A stretch of 64,000 bases of DNA from Balneolaceae bacterium UBA3186 (GTDB lineage: Bacteria > Bacteroidota > Rhodothermia > Balneolales > Balneolaceae), in assembly GCA_002364085.1 (NCBI GenBank), contig DEXK01000011.1:453863-517862 (forward strand), written 5' to 3'. The notes under the pieces were generated by a model, which worked only from the letters and a program-made list of their open reading frames with translations, had not been told where the DNA came from and made no database searches. The translations under genes and the position numbers were made by a program. Shown here in pieces: positions 7,893-16,660 of the stretch (positions within the stretch are counted from its first letter, which is position 1; each line of letters opens with the position of its first letter).

Positions 7893-9824
7893 ATGTCCCA
7901 ATTTAGCACGAATCCTGAGTCGCAGAAATTTGAAAAAATTCCTACTTCAATTTTTTCAGACGCAAAAGACGCTTCGATACATGTAGCTCATCAAATAGCC
8001 GATCTTATTAAAGAAAAAGCTAAGAATAACGAACAAGCAGTTATAGGGCTTGCTACGGGTTCTACTCCTACTCAGATATATGATGAATTAGTACGTTTGC
8101 ACCGAGAAGAAGGTTTAAGCTTTCAAAATGTAACTACTTTCAATCTCGATGAATACTTTCCTATGGATCCGGATTCGATTCATAGTTACGTGTATTTTAT
8201 GAAAGAATACCTCTTCGACCACATTGATATTAAACCTGAAAATGTACATATCCCCGATGGTACATTAAGCCGAGATGAAGTATATACTTTTTGCCAGGAG
8301 TATGAGAAAAAAATTGATGAAGCTGGTGGGCTTGATATTCAAATTCTTGGAATCGGACGAACAGGTCATGTTGGATTTAACGAACCTGGCTCAGGAATTA
8401 CCTCTAAGACAAGATTAATTGCTTTAGACAGCCTTACCATACTGGATGCCGCAAGTGGATTCTTTGGAGTTGAAAATGTTCCTAAACGTGCCATTACAAT
8501 GGGTGTTGGCACCATAATGAAAGCCAAAAAGATCTTTCTGATGGCTTGGGGAGAAGGAAAAGCTTCCATAATTGAAAAAACTGTTGAAGGCGAACAAACG
8601 CCACATATTCCTGCCACTTTTCTGCAACAACATTCTAATGTTGAAATAATTCTGGATGAAGCATCCTCAGCCGAACTAACAAGAGTAAAAACACCTTGGT
8701 TAGTTGGCCCAATTGAATGGGATGATGTTACTTTAAGAAAAGCTGTAGTTTGGTTAAGTCTCTATTTAGAAAAACCAATTCTAAAGCTTAGAGAAGAAGA
8801 TTATAGTGAGCATGGAATGAACGATATACTCACAACCATTGGTAGAGCTTACCATATAAACATCCGAATTTTTAATGAGGTTCAGCACACCATTACGGGT
8901 TGGCCGGGTGGTAAACCAAATGCTGATGACACACATAGACCAGAAAGAAAATCTCCATTCCCAAAAAGAGTATTGATCTTTAGTCCACATCCGGATGATG
9001 ACATTATCTCTATGGGTGGAACCTTTATCCGTTTAGCAGATCAGGGACATGAAGTTCACGTAGCTTACCAAACATCCGGAAATATTGCCGTTTTCGATGA
9101 AGAAGCTTTGCGATTTGCCGATTTTGTAATGGACTACCATCAGAGTTTTGGCTCAGGTTCTAATGAAATTAACAACCTCTATGAAGAAGTAAAATCTTCT
9201 ATTGCTAATAAGCAACCCGGACAAGTTGACTCTGATCGAGTAAAAGCTATTAAAGGAATGATTAGACGAGGTGAAGCTAAAGCAACTGCTCGCTATGTCG
9301 GCTTACCGGACGAAAATATACATTTTCTGGATCTCCCGTTTTACGAAACCGGTAAAGTTCGTAAAAACCCTATAGGACCTGAGGATATAAAAATCACAAA
9401 AGACCTCATCTCGAAAATAAAACCACATCAGATCTATGCTGCCGGAGATTTATCAGACCCACATGGAACTCACAGGGTTTGTTTGAATGCTATTTTTGAT
9501 TCTTTAAGAGAACTCAAAAATGAATCCTGGATGAAAGACTGCTGGGTTTGGTTGTACAGAGGAGCTTGGCAAGAATGGGGAATTGAGGAAATTGAAATGG
9601 CAGTTCCATTAAGCCCGGAAGAAACAGATCGTAAAAGAACCGGAATATTTAAGCATCAGTCCCAAAAAGACCGACCGCTATTCCCCGGAACTGATAAACG
9701 AGAATTCTGGCAACGAGCTGATGACAGAACCAGAACCACTGCAAAGCTCTACGACAAGCTGGGTTTAGCGGAATACGAAGCTATGGAAGCATTTGTACGG
9801 TGGAAAGAATTAGATAATGCCTAA
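7893..9824 (+). CDS. nagB: Glucosamine-6-phosphate deaminase-like protein fused to a PIG-L/LmbE deacetylase domain
   Basis: A 643-residue cytoplasmic protein. Residues 1 to about 290 form a NagB-type sugar-phosphate isomerase fold with LATGSTPTQIYDEL, FNLDEYFPM (D86, equal to E. coli D72) and GIGRTGHVGFNEPGSG (H159 and E164, equal to H143 and E148). The residue equal to catalytic D141 is T157. Residues from about 355 form a PIG-L zinc deacetylase with SPHPDDDIISMGG (H366, D368, D369) and DPHGTH (H524, H527). This two-domain form at about 640 residues is common in Bacteroidota and is generally named NagB. It may deacetylate and deaminate an amino sugar in turn; the altered base leaves the exact reaction open. 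It is convergent with its likely regulator, overlapping by 4 bp. Confidence 0.85.
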   Translation: MSQFSTNPESQKFEKIPTSIFSDAKDASIHVAHQIADLIKEKAKNNEQAVIGLATGSTPTQIYDELVRLHREEGLSFQNVTTFNLDEYFPMDPDSIHSYVYFMKEYLFDHIDIKPENVHIPDGTLSRDEVYTFCQEYEKKIDEAGGLDIQILGIGRTGHVGFNEPGSGITSKTRLIALDSLTILDAASGFFGVENVPKRAITMGVGTIMKAKKIFLMAWGEGKASIIEKTVEGEQTPHIPATFLQQHSNVEIILDEASSAELTRVKTPWLVGPIEWDDVTLRKAVVWLSLYLEKPILKLREEDYSEHGMNDILTTIGRAYHINIRIFNEVQHTITGWPGGKPNADDTHRPERKSPFPKRVLIFSPHPDDDIISMGGTFIRLADQGHEVHVAYQTSGNIAVFDEEALRFADFVMDYHQSFGSGSNEINNLYEEVKSSIANKQPGQVDSDRVKAIKGMIRRGEAKATARYVGLPDENIHFLDLPFYETGKVRKNPIGPEDIKITKDLISKIKPHQIYAAGDLSDPHGTHRVCLNAIFDSLRELKNESWMKDCWVWLYRGAWQEWGIEEIEMAVPLSPEETDRKRTGIFKHQSQKDRPLFPGTDKREFWQRADDRTRTTAKLYDKLGLAEYEAMEAFVRWKELDNA

Positions 9825-10918
9825 TTCTTTTCCCGAATGATCAATTTAGGCTCAATCAGAACTTTAGAAGGTACCTTGTATTCATTTTCTTCAAATATGA
9901 TCTTGAAATTATTGAACAAAACTTTTCCAAGTTCTTTAGAATCTATTCCTATGGTATTTAAAGAGGAATCGTGTTCTTGTGTCTGTTTTACATTTCCAAA
10001 GCCTAAAATTGAAATGTCTTGGGGGAAGTTATACCCCTTTTCGATAAGTGCATTTTTAAAACCTCGGGCTACTTCATCATTTGAAGCAAAAATAGCGTCG
10101 ATTTCTGAATTTTCAAGATCCAGAACATTGCCAATATTAAATCCGTCTTCGTATGTAGAGCCTTTGTTTTTGAATGAATTTCGAATCACAACACAACGCC
10201 CTGATTCTCCTTGTGATTCCAATTCGTCTAGAAAACCTTCCAGCTTTAAATCATCCGATTTATATCCGTTTTCATCCAGTACGATACAGATTTTTTTCTC
10301 TGATTTCTTCAGCAGTTCACGAGCAGCCAAACTCCCAACTTTATAATTATCGATAGTAACTATTGGAACATTTGAATCATAAATATCGTGGCAAAAAAAA
10401 GCAGGAACCTGCTTCAGGATCTTTTTGTAGAGTTTTACTCCAAAAACAGACTTTCTTGAAGTACCAAGGATCAAACCATCAACCTCTTTGTTTGAAACAA
10501 GTTTAGAAATCAATTCCTCATGCGCATTAATAGTTTTAGAAACATGAACTTCAAGATTCTTATTAAGTTTTTTAGTCAGTTTTTCAACTTCGGTAAGTAT
10601 GTCAAAAAAATTAGCGTCGTTATAATTGATAAGAGCGAAAGCGATCTTGTTGGTTGGAGCAACTTCAGTTTTATTAAATCTTAAAAGCTTTTTATTTATG
10701 AATGTACCTTTTCCAACTCTGCTAACAAGATATCCTTTATCATTCAGCAATTGCATTGCCTTTTTGATCGTGGACATACTTACATCATACATTTCCGTTA
10801 ATTGTAAATAATTAGGTAATCTCCCACTTTGCCCAAAATGATCATCATTAATCTTCTCAATCAGGTCTTCGGTAATAATTTCGTAAAGATGTTTATTTGT
10901 ATCGTTCTTATCGATCAT
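9821..10918 (-). CDS. GntR-family transcriptional regulator with LacI-type sugar-binding domain
   Basis: A 365-residue DNA-binding regulator. Residues 1-75 form a GntR winged helix-turn-helix (GRLPNYLQLTEMYDVSMST, then KKAMQLLNDKGYLVSRVGKG). After a linker, residues about 90-365 form a periplasmic-binding-protein-like effector domain of the LacI/AraR type, with IAFALINYNDANFFDIL, GLILGTSRKSVF, DAIFASNDEVARGFKNAL and DISILGFGN. Such hybrids bind a sugar and release DNA. Its position between the NagB fusion and the AmpG-like operon makes an amino-sugar or muropeptide effector likely (inference). ATG start at 10918; 244 bp to the divergent transporter gene. Confidence 0.85.
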   Translation of the reverse strand: MIDKNDTNKHLYEIITEDLIEKINDDHFGQSGRLPNYLQLTEMYDVSMSTIKKAMQLLNDKGYLVSRVGKGTFINKKLLRFNKTEVAPTNKIAFALINYNDANFFDILTEVEKLTKKLNKNLEVHVSKTINAHEELISKLVSNKEVDGLILGTSRKSVFGVKLYKKILKQVPAFFCHDIYDSNVPIVTIDNYKVGSLAARELLKKSEKKICIVLDENGYKSDDLKLEGFLDELESQGESGRCVVIRNSFKNKGSTYEDGFNIGNVLDLENSEIDAIFASNDEVARGFKNALIEKGYNFPQDISILGFGNVKQTQEHDSSLNTIGIDSKELGKVLFNNFKIIFEENEYKVPSKVLIEPKLIIREKN

Positions 10919-11162
10919 TCCTTCTCAATGAATTTTTCTAAATCTATGTATCCAATACTAACAAATAATTGGGTCAAATTGTGCTCTATTGTTAAAGAAT
11001 TTAACCTGAAATCTAAAAATTTTTTTAAAACTTATTTTAATGTTTGTGATGTCTTCTCTGATAATGACAAAGTTTATTTAATAAAAGTAAAAGCAGTAAA
11101 CGGTTCAGAAAGTTTTACCGATATTCGAAATATAACATTAATAAAATAGTAGGAATCCATTT
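10919..11162. other. Divergent promoter region between regulator and AmpG-like operon
   Basis: An AT-rich stretch that must hold promoters for both divergent genes. I see no convincing palindrome. One plus-strand frame across 11072-11149 reads KVYLIKVKAVNGSESF and ends RNITLIK, resembling the last strands of a T9SS tail, without an upstream body. It is treated as a possible gene remnant and not as a gene. Confidence 0.5.
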
Positions 11163-12452
11163 ATGAGTTTTATAGCCACTTTTAAAAAGAATCCTTGGTC
11201 CTGGATTCCAACGCTCTATTATACCCAAGGAATTCCATATATATTGGTGGTATCGGTTTCTGTTATCATGTATAAAGATCTTGGAATCGATAATACTGAA
11301 ATTGCTCTTTATACAAGTTTGCTATCTGCTCCTTGGGTTTTTAAGCCTGCATGGAGTCCTTTTATTGATATTTTTAAAACAAAACGGTGGTGGACGTATT
11401 TAATGCAAGGTTTGATCGGTGTTTCTTTTGCGGGTGCAGCGATCACCTTAAATACTCCTAACTTTTTTGAAACCTCATTAATATTTTTATTCGTTGTAGC
11501 TTTCTGTTCCTCAACCCATGACATTGCTGCCGATGGCTTTTACATGTTGGCTCTTAATGAAGAACGGCAATCCTTTTTTGTAGGGATACGATCTACCTTT
11601 TTTAGGTTAGCGATGTGGAGTGGTGAAGGGGTTTTTATAGTATTAGCAGGAGTTATAGCAGCAAAAACAAATGACCCAACCTTCTCATGGACTTCAATTC
11701 TGGCAATTGTCGCCGTTTTAATGATTGTAATGTCAGCCTATCATGGTTTTATACTACCTAAACCTGCCGAAGATGTTCCTGTAAAATCTGAGGGTGAATC
11801 TCAGTTAAAAGCGGTATTAAATACTTTTGTTGTTTTTCTGAAGAAGGAACAGATCGTTCTTTCGATCCTTTTTATTTTACTATATAGATTAGGTGAAGGT
11901 CAACTAGTTAAATTAGCAGCACCTTTTCTATTAGATGCAAGAGAAGCTGGAGGTCTTGGTTTATCTGTTACTGAAGTTGGAGTTGTAAATGGTATTATCG
12001 GGCTACTTGCTTTAACGGTTGGTGGAATTTTTGGTGGAATAGTTATTTCACGACATGGATTAAAGAAATGGCTCTGGCCAATGATATTCATCATCAACCT
12101 TCCAAATGTCGCATATTGGTATCTTGCTCACTATCAGCCTGAATCATTTATCACAATAAGTACACTTGTAGGAGTTGAAAAATTCGGCTATGGATTTGGG
12201 TTTGCAGCCTTCCTCATGTTTATGATCTATGTTGCTAAAGGAAGTCATAAAACTGCACATTACGCCTTTTGTACTGCTTTAATGGCATTAGGAATGCTGT
12301 TATCAGGTGCCGTGTCAGGATTTATACAGGAACAAGTGGGATATGAGCAATTCTTTATCTGGGTACTAATTTCGGCCATTCCGGTAATGATCGTTACCCC
12401 ATTTATCAAAATTGAAGACGACTTCGGTAAGAAAAAAGAAAAGACTACCTAG
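11163..12452 (+). CDS. AmpG-like MFS permease
   Basis: A 429-residue inner-membrane carrier with about 12 hydrophobic segments. The start NPWSWIPTLYYTQGIPYILV and the LLSAPWVFKPAWSPFID and TKRWWTYLMQG stretches match the AmpG/PAT subfamily of the major facilitator superfamily. AmpG imports GlcNAc-anhydroMurNAc (with or without peptide) for wall recycling in Gram-negatives. Here it heads a co-directional set with a propeller protein and a secreted amidase, and lies beside NagB, NamZ and NagZ genes, which supports a muropeptide or amino-sugar substrate. PAT-family carriers can also take acetyl-CoA, so the substrate is inferred. Confidence 0.75.
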   Translation: MSFIATFKKNPWSWIPTLYYTQGIPYILVVSVSVIMYKDLGIDNTEIALYTSLLSAPWVFKPAWSPFIDIFKTKRWWTYLMQGLIGVSFAGAAITLNTPNFFETSLIFLFVVAFCSSTHDIAADGFYMLALNEERQSFFVGIRSTFFRLAMWSGEGVFIVLAGVIAAKTNDPTFSWTSILAIVAVLMIVMSAYHGFILPKPAEDVPVKSEGESQLKAVLNTFVVFLKKEQIVLSILFILLYRLGEGQLVKLAAPFLLDAREAGGLGLSVTEVGVVNGIIGLLALTVGGIFGGIVISRHGLKKWLWPMIFIINLPNVAYWYLAHYQPESFITISTLVGVEKFGYGFGFAAFLMFMIYVAKGSHKTAHYAFCTALMALGMLLSGAVSGFIQEQVGYEQFFIWVLISAIPVMIVTPFIKIEDDFGKKKEKTT

Positions 12453-12517
12453 TACATCGGAACTAAAACAAACTTCGTAATTATACATTAAGAGCATTCA
12501 TATAAATAAATTCAACT

Positions 12518-13480
12518 ATGAGATCTAAGAGATACACCTTTATTGCTTTTCTACTTTTAATCACTGCTTTTGTCAGTTTTAAAGTTCAAGCCCAACCGCA
12601 AACTGTTGGGGAACCTCAAATTCTGCTGAAACAAGATGGAGTTAATTTTCAGGCTCCGGTCTGGTCGCCTGATGGGAATACCCTCGCTGTAACGGCAGAC
12701 CGCTATGTTGGAATATGGCTTGCAAATGCTGATGGTACAAATTTACGACAACTTACAGATGCAGATGCAGGATTTGGATTCACTTGGTCTAACGATTCTC
12801 GATCTATTTTAACACGTCTTAATACGGTAGAAAACCGACGAAGAAACCATGCCATTACTATTTTTCATACAGATGGAAGCGCTCCCGACCAGATCACCGA
12901 ATCTCGCCCTAAAATGGAAGCATTACCACAATGGGCTCAATATGGAGAAAAGGTTGTGCTTATTCAGAATAATAAAATAGAAGCTTTTGATTCAGGAAAG
13001 AATATCCCCGATCAATTCAAAAATAAACCAAGCCTTCCTTTTTATGTACTGAAAAGCAATGAGATCGCAAAGGGAAAGATCCCCACTAATTCTACAGAAA
13101 ACATCTCTCCTTTTGAGGATGCAACTTATTTAAATCTAGAAGTATCTCCTGATGGCCAGAAACTTGCTTTTGAAGTATACGGAGGAAATCTATACGTAAT
13201 GAATGTAGATGGTTCTGATCTGGTAGATCTTGGAAAAGCAAACCGACCGGGTTGGTCTCCTGATAGCAGATATGTGGTAGCTTCTGTAAGCGAAGACGAT
13301 GGATACAATGTTACAAAAGGAGATCTGTTTGCATTTAGTGTTGATGGAAACCAAAGCATTAATCTCACCTCTCAAACTGAGATGATAGCTCAAAATCCTA
13401 ACTGGTCGCCTGATGGTTCTAAAATTGCATTCGATGTACCTAATGAAGGTGCTATCTATGTAATTAATATTCAGCAGTAA
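12518..13480 (+). CDS. Periplasmic TolB-like (PD40) beta-propeller protein
   Basis: A 320-residue exported protein with a Sec signal peptide (FLLLITAFVSFKVQAQ, cleavage near residue 26). The mature part repeats the PD40 blade signature: PVWSPDGNTLAVTA, FTWSNDSRSILTR, LEVSPDGQKLAFEV, PGWSPDSRYVVAS and PNWSPDGSKIAFDV. These are TolB C-terminal-type blades without the TolB N-terminal domain. The protein probably binds partner proteins or substrate in the periplasm. It lies 65 bp after the permease and 20 bp before the amidase, so co-transcription is likely. No catalytic residues are recognised. Confidence 0.8.
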   Translation: MRSKRYTFIAFLLLITAFVSFKVQAQPQTVGEPQILLKQDGVNFQAPVWSPDGNTLAVTADRYVGIWLANADGTNLRQLTDADAGFGFTWSNDSRSILTRLNTVENRRRNHAITIFHTDGSAPDQITESRPKMEALPQWAQYGEKVVLIQNNKIEAFDSGKNIPDQFKNKPSLPFYVLKSNEIAKGKIPTNSTENISPFEDATYLNLEVSPDGQKLAFEVYGGNLYVMNVDGSDLVDLGKANRPGWSPDSRYVVASVSEDDGYNVTKGDLFAFSVDGNQSINLTSQTEMIAQNPNWSPDGSKIAFDVPNEGAIYVINIQQ

Positions 13481-13500
13481 GTTTAAAAGAAATTATAACC

Positions 13501-16059
13501 ATGAAATTTAGATCAGTAAAAACAATAATGAAATCATTTGCCTTTTATTCCCTGCTGAGTATTGTTTTAATCAGCTTTTCAACATCAACACAGGCTCAAC
13601 AAGTATCCGGACTTGAAGGAGTTTCCATCTTTATAGATCCCGGACATAGCCAAACTGAAAATCAAGGTCTTTATGGATATTCTGAGCCTGAAAAAGTACT
13701 CAGGGTTGGGTTAGCTCTACAAGAAATGTTACTTACTCAAACCGATATTGATACCGTTTTTATTGCAAGAACAAATGATTCTCAGCAAGTTCCATTGGGA
13801 CAAAGAGATGATCTTGCAAATGCTACCGGAGCTGATTTTTATTACTCCATTCACAGTAATGCCCCAAACGTAACGAATAATTACACACTTACCCTTTATG
13901 GCGGATGGAGATCAAACGGAAGTACTGTAGAAAAATCTCCAAATGGCGGTAAAGCTTACGGTGATGCACTGATTGTAGAGCTTACTGATGCAATGAGAGT
14001 TCCTACCATTGGTAATTTTGCAGACCGGAATTTTTATGAAGGTGGCAGCACTTCAAATCATTCCAATCAATGGCCTTATTTATTTGTGAACAGAACTACA
14101 AATATGGCTTCACTTCTAAGTGAAGGTGGTTTTCATACAGTTCCTTTTCAACAAAAAAGAAATTTAAATACCGAATATAAACGCCTAGAAGCACAAGCTG
14201 CTTTCTGGAGTTTCCTTGAGTATTTTGGGGTCAGAGATCAACAACCTGTAGTTGGAATTACTACAGGAGTTATATCAAACGATGATGACGGTGAGCCACT
14301 TAATGGTGCAACCGTTACTATAGACGGTCAATCTTATACTACCGATACTTTTCAATCATTATTTAATCAGTATTCCTCTGACCCTGAAGAACTGAAAAAC
14401 GGTTTCTACTATTTGGAAGAATTATCTAATGGAAACCAGCAAGTTATTGTTAGTGCAGAAGGTTTTTATTCTGATACCGCTACTGTGGATGTTCTTACAG
14501 ATGACTTTACTTTCCATGATGTAAGTTTAGTGTCAGCTATTCCACCTTCCGTTACCGGATTTGAAAATACAGACACGCTTTTAGTTAATCCCGGAGAAAA
14601 CTTGGTACTTCAATTCAGTAGAAAAATGGTTAAAACCACCGTTGAAGACGCTCTTTCTCTAACCCCTGCTGATAGTATCAGATTAGTTTGGAAAAGTGAT
14701 TCCAGACTTGAGATCATAACCAATGAACTAGAATTTGAAAGCAATTATGTATTAAAAATAGATTCTACTGCTATCGATCGGTCTTCGTATATGCATCAGA
14801 TGGATGGAAATAGTGATGGTATTGGAGGAGATTCATTCGTTCTGGAAATCAAAACCGGAAATGCAGATATCCAATCTCCTGTAGTATCAGATATTCGCCC
14901 AACCAACACTCAACTCAATGAGTTAACTCCGATCGCTTCAGCTACCTTTGATGAGTATTTGGATATCTCAAATCTGAGTTCCAGCTTTGAGATAAAGAAA
15001 GGCACATATTCTGTTCCAGGAACCGTAAAGTACTATGAAGTATTTGGAAAAAGTGTGATCAACTTCTTCCCTTCTCAAAGATTGGATAAGAGCACAAATT
15101 ATGTATTAAAACTTAGTGGTTCCATAAGTGATACCGTTGGAAACACACTTGGATCTGATATAAACAGAACATTCCCAACAACCGATCAGGAAATTCACAA
15201 CCAGGTCGATGTCGACAAAATGGAAGGTTTGACCAGAAATGAAATTTCAGGTAGAGCAGGTGCATGGTGGTCTCCAACAGCTTCGGGAAGTACAGCCGGA
15301 ATTGTTGCTGAAGAAACCAATTTGCAAATTGAAACAGATATCGTAAATCTGCTTACAAATAGTAGCCAATCTCTGCGGATAAATTATGGCTGGAGAACTT
15401 CTGATTCTGCACACCTAATCCGGGTATATAGAGGACAAACTACAACGCCTAAATTTGGTAATTCCAGAATTCTGCAATCCTATGTATTTGGCGATGGAAA
15501 CGGTAATAAATTCAGGTTTGTAGTTCGTGATGGAAACGGAGAACTGGAAGCCAGCGAATGGTACACCGTTGACTGGTTAGGCTGGAGATTGATCTCTTGG
15601 GACATGGCTAATGACCCTGTTGTTGCATGGGTAAATGGAAATGGAACTCTGAATGGTACTCTTTATCTGGACAGCTACCAACTTACTTATACTCCGGGTC
15701 AACCTTCTACCGGTTTTATTCTTTTTGATGACTTGAGAGCCGTTGAAATGGGCTTAGCAACATCTAATGAAGACGAACTCCTTGCAGATATTCCATCCGA
15801 TATAAAATTGGACCAGAATTACCCTAATCCGTTTAATCCAAGTACTAACATTACTTTTGGATTGCCGCAGAACAGCAAGGTAGATATTACGGTTTATGAT
15901 ATGCTAGGAAGAAAAGTAGCCACTGTATTTGCAGGCACAAAGCCTCAGGGCTTCCACTCTGTTCAGTTTGATGCTTCCAACCTTTCCAGTGGAATTTACA
16001 TCTATCAGCTGAGAACTGATTTTGGTGTGATATCCAAGCAAATGACATTGTTGAAATAA
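13501..16059 (+). CDS. Secreted N-acetylmuramoyl-L-alanine amidase with T9SS sorting tail
   Basis: An 852-residue exported enzyme that should cut the amide between MurNAc and L-alanine in peptidoglycan. After a signal peptide, Amidase_3 occupies about 35-250: FIDPGHSQ (zinc His), SEPEKVLRV (zinc Glu), YYSIHSNAP (zinc His), and LLSEGGFHT (catalytic Glu). A carboxypeptidase-regulatory-like insert with ISNDDDGEPLNGATVTI follows, then two Big_5-type Ig domains (about 345-560), a beta-sandwich region, and a C-terminal T9SS type A tail with NYPNPFNPST, VYDMLGRKVA and LSSGIYIYQL. The tail points to export across the outer membrane, giving surface-bound or released enzyme. A palindromic terminator-like repeat follows. 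Confidence 0.88.
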   Translation: MKFRSVKTIMKSFAFYSLLSIVLISFSTSTQAQQVSGLEGVSIFIDPGHSQTENQGLYGYSEPEKVLRVGLALQEMLLTQTDIDTVFIARTNDSQQVPLGQRDDLANATGADFYYSIHSNAPNVTNNYTLTLYGGWRSNGSTVEKSPNGGKAYGDALIVELTDAMRVPTIGNFADRNFYEGGSTSNHSNQWPYLFVNRTTNMASLLSEGGFHTVPFQQKRNLNTEYKRLEAQAAFWSFLEYFGVRDQQPVVGITTGVISNDDDGEPLNGATVTIDGQSYTTDTFQSLFNQYSSDPEELKNGFYYLEELSNGNQQVIVSAEGFYSDTATVDVLTDDFTFHDVSLVSAIPPSVTGFENTDTLLVNPGENLVLQFSRKMVKTTVEDALSLTPADSIRLVWKSDSRLEIITNELEFESNYVLKIDSTAIDRSSYMHQMDGNSDGIGGDSFVLEIKTGNADIQSPVVSDIRPTNTQLNELTPIASATFDEYLDISNLSSSFEIKKGTYSVPGTVKYYEVFGKSVINFFPSQRLDKSTNYVLKLSGSISDTVGNTLGSDINRTFPTTDQEIHNQVDVDKMEGLTRNEISGRAGAWWSPTASGSTAGIVAEETNLQIETDIVNLLTNSSQSLRINYGWRTSDSAHLIRVYRGQTTTPKFGNSRILQSYVFGDGNGNKFRFVVRDGNGELEASEWYTVDWLGWRLISWDMANDPVVAWVNGNGTLNGTLYLDSYQLTYTPGQPSTGFILFDDLRAVEMGLATSNEDELLADIPSDIKLDQNYPNPFNPSTNITFGLPQNSKVDITVYDMLGRKVATVFAGTKPQGFHSVQFDASNLSSGIYIYQLRTDFGVISKQMTLLK

Positions 16060-16082
16060 CATATTTAGGTCGATCAATACGG

Positions 16083-16108
16083 CAGGGACGATTCATGAAT
16101 TGTCCCTG
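16083..16108. repeat. Palindrome CAGGGAC...GTCCCTG with ATTCATGAAT core
   Basis: Seven-base arms around GATTCATGAATT. The core is shared with the two larger palindromes at 16121-16160 and 16671-16707. Placed 24 bp past the amidase stop, it could end transcription, but it belongs to a dispersed palindromic family. Confidence 0.6.
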
Positions 16109-16110
16109 TT

Positions 16111-16164
16111 ACCACAAACAAACCCTGTAGGGATAATTCATTAATTACCCCCACAGGGTTTTAT
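16111..16164. repeat. 54-bp palindromic repeat, copy 1
   Basis: It begins ACCACAAACAAACCCTGTAG and holds a long palindrome (AACCCTGTAGGG... to ...CCCACAGGGTT). The same 54 bp recurs at 16661-16714 in the same orientation with 50 of 54 identical bases by hand count. The two copies flank the broken GIY-YIG gene. Confidence 0.8.
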
Positions 16165-16172
16165 ATATAGGG

Positions 16173-16196
16173 TCATCCCGAACTTGTTTCGGGATC
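16173..16196. repeat. Hairpin ATCCCGAA/TTCGGGAT, copy 1
   Basis: Perfect 8-bp arms (16175-16182 and 16188-16195 by hand count, plus or minus one). A second copy at 16568-16594 is in inverted orientation, and a related ATCTCG/CGAGAT hairpin lies at 16766+44000 (60766-60788). This is a common dispersed intergenic hairpin type. Confidence 0.65.
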
Positions 16197-16233
16197 TTTG
16201 TAAGGAATTGCTCTTGAAACAGTCTTACTTACT

Positions 16234-16540
16234 ATGAACAAAGGCTATGTGTACTTTCTTACTACCTATCGAAGAACTACAAATTATATCGGAGTTACCA
16301 ATAACATTCCCCTTTCTAGTTCAAGCGTCACGCTTGGACGAATGTTTTGCAAGAAATGCACAAGCGAGGCGCTTGCGTTAGTTGGGGTTCTTGTATATAC
16401 CGAAGAATACGATAATATAAGTGATGCTATAGCAAGGGAGAAACAACTAAAGAATTGGCATAAACAGTGGAAATGAAATCTGGTAAAGCAAAACAATCCA
16501 ACGTTAGAGGATTGGTATGATACCTTAAGAGGATGGTAAA
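16234..16540 (+). pseudogene. GIY-YIG endonuclease-like gene, broken by an in-frame stop and repeat invasion
   Basis: The frame opens with MNKGYVYFLTTYRRTTNYIG, the GIY-YIG motif of small COG2827-type proteins. The end EEYDNISDAIAREKQLKNW and HKQWK is also family-typical. A TGA at 16474-16476 sits where the family has Trp; the same frame continues NLVKQNNPTLEDWYDTLRGW to TAA at 16538-16540, matching the usual C-terminus. The middle third (residues about 28-58) does not look like the family and is made of two palindromes (16321-16338, 16361-16375). If expressed, it gives an 80-residue product lacking the last helix. It is best called a pseudogene. Confidence 0.8.
16321..16375. repeat. REP-like palindrome pair inside the GIY-YIG gene
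   Basis: CAAGCGT-C-ACGCTTG and CAAGCG-AGG-CGCTTG are two palindromes 25 bp apart, built from the same CAAGCG core. Their locally higher G+C differs from the surrounding gene. The pair keeps the frame open but replaces family-typical residues. Confidence 0.65.
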
Positions 16541-16567
16541 CAAGATCAGACTAAAAGTCTTTACGTA

Positions 16568-16594
16568 AGATCCCGAAATAAATTCGGGATGACC
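16568..16594. repeat. Hairpin ATCCCGAA/TTCGGGAT, copy 2 (inverted to copy 1)
   Basis: Reverse complement reads GGTCATCCCGAA...TTCGGGATCTTA, matching copy 1 at 16173-16196 including the flanking GGTC and the TCTT. The two copies face each other around the GIY-YIG pseudogene. Confidence 0.65.
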
Positions 16595-16660
16595 TGCTTG
16601 CAATATTGAGGTTGGTATAAAGAAATTTTGTAAATGAATTATCTAACTTCTACACCTTTA

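Noticed and set aside
10829..11149. 106-codon plus-strand frame overlapping the start of the GntR-type regulator
   Set aside because: The first third is antisense to the regulator's conserved winged helix. Only the last 25 codons look protein-like, so it is noted as a possible remnant.
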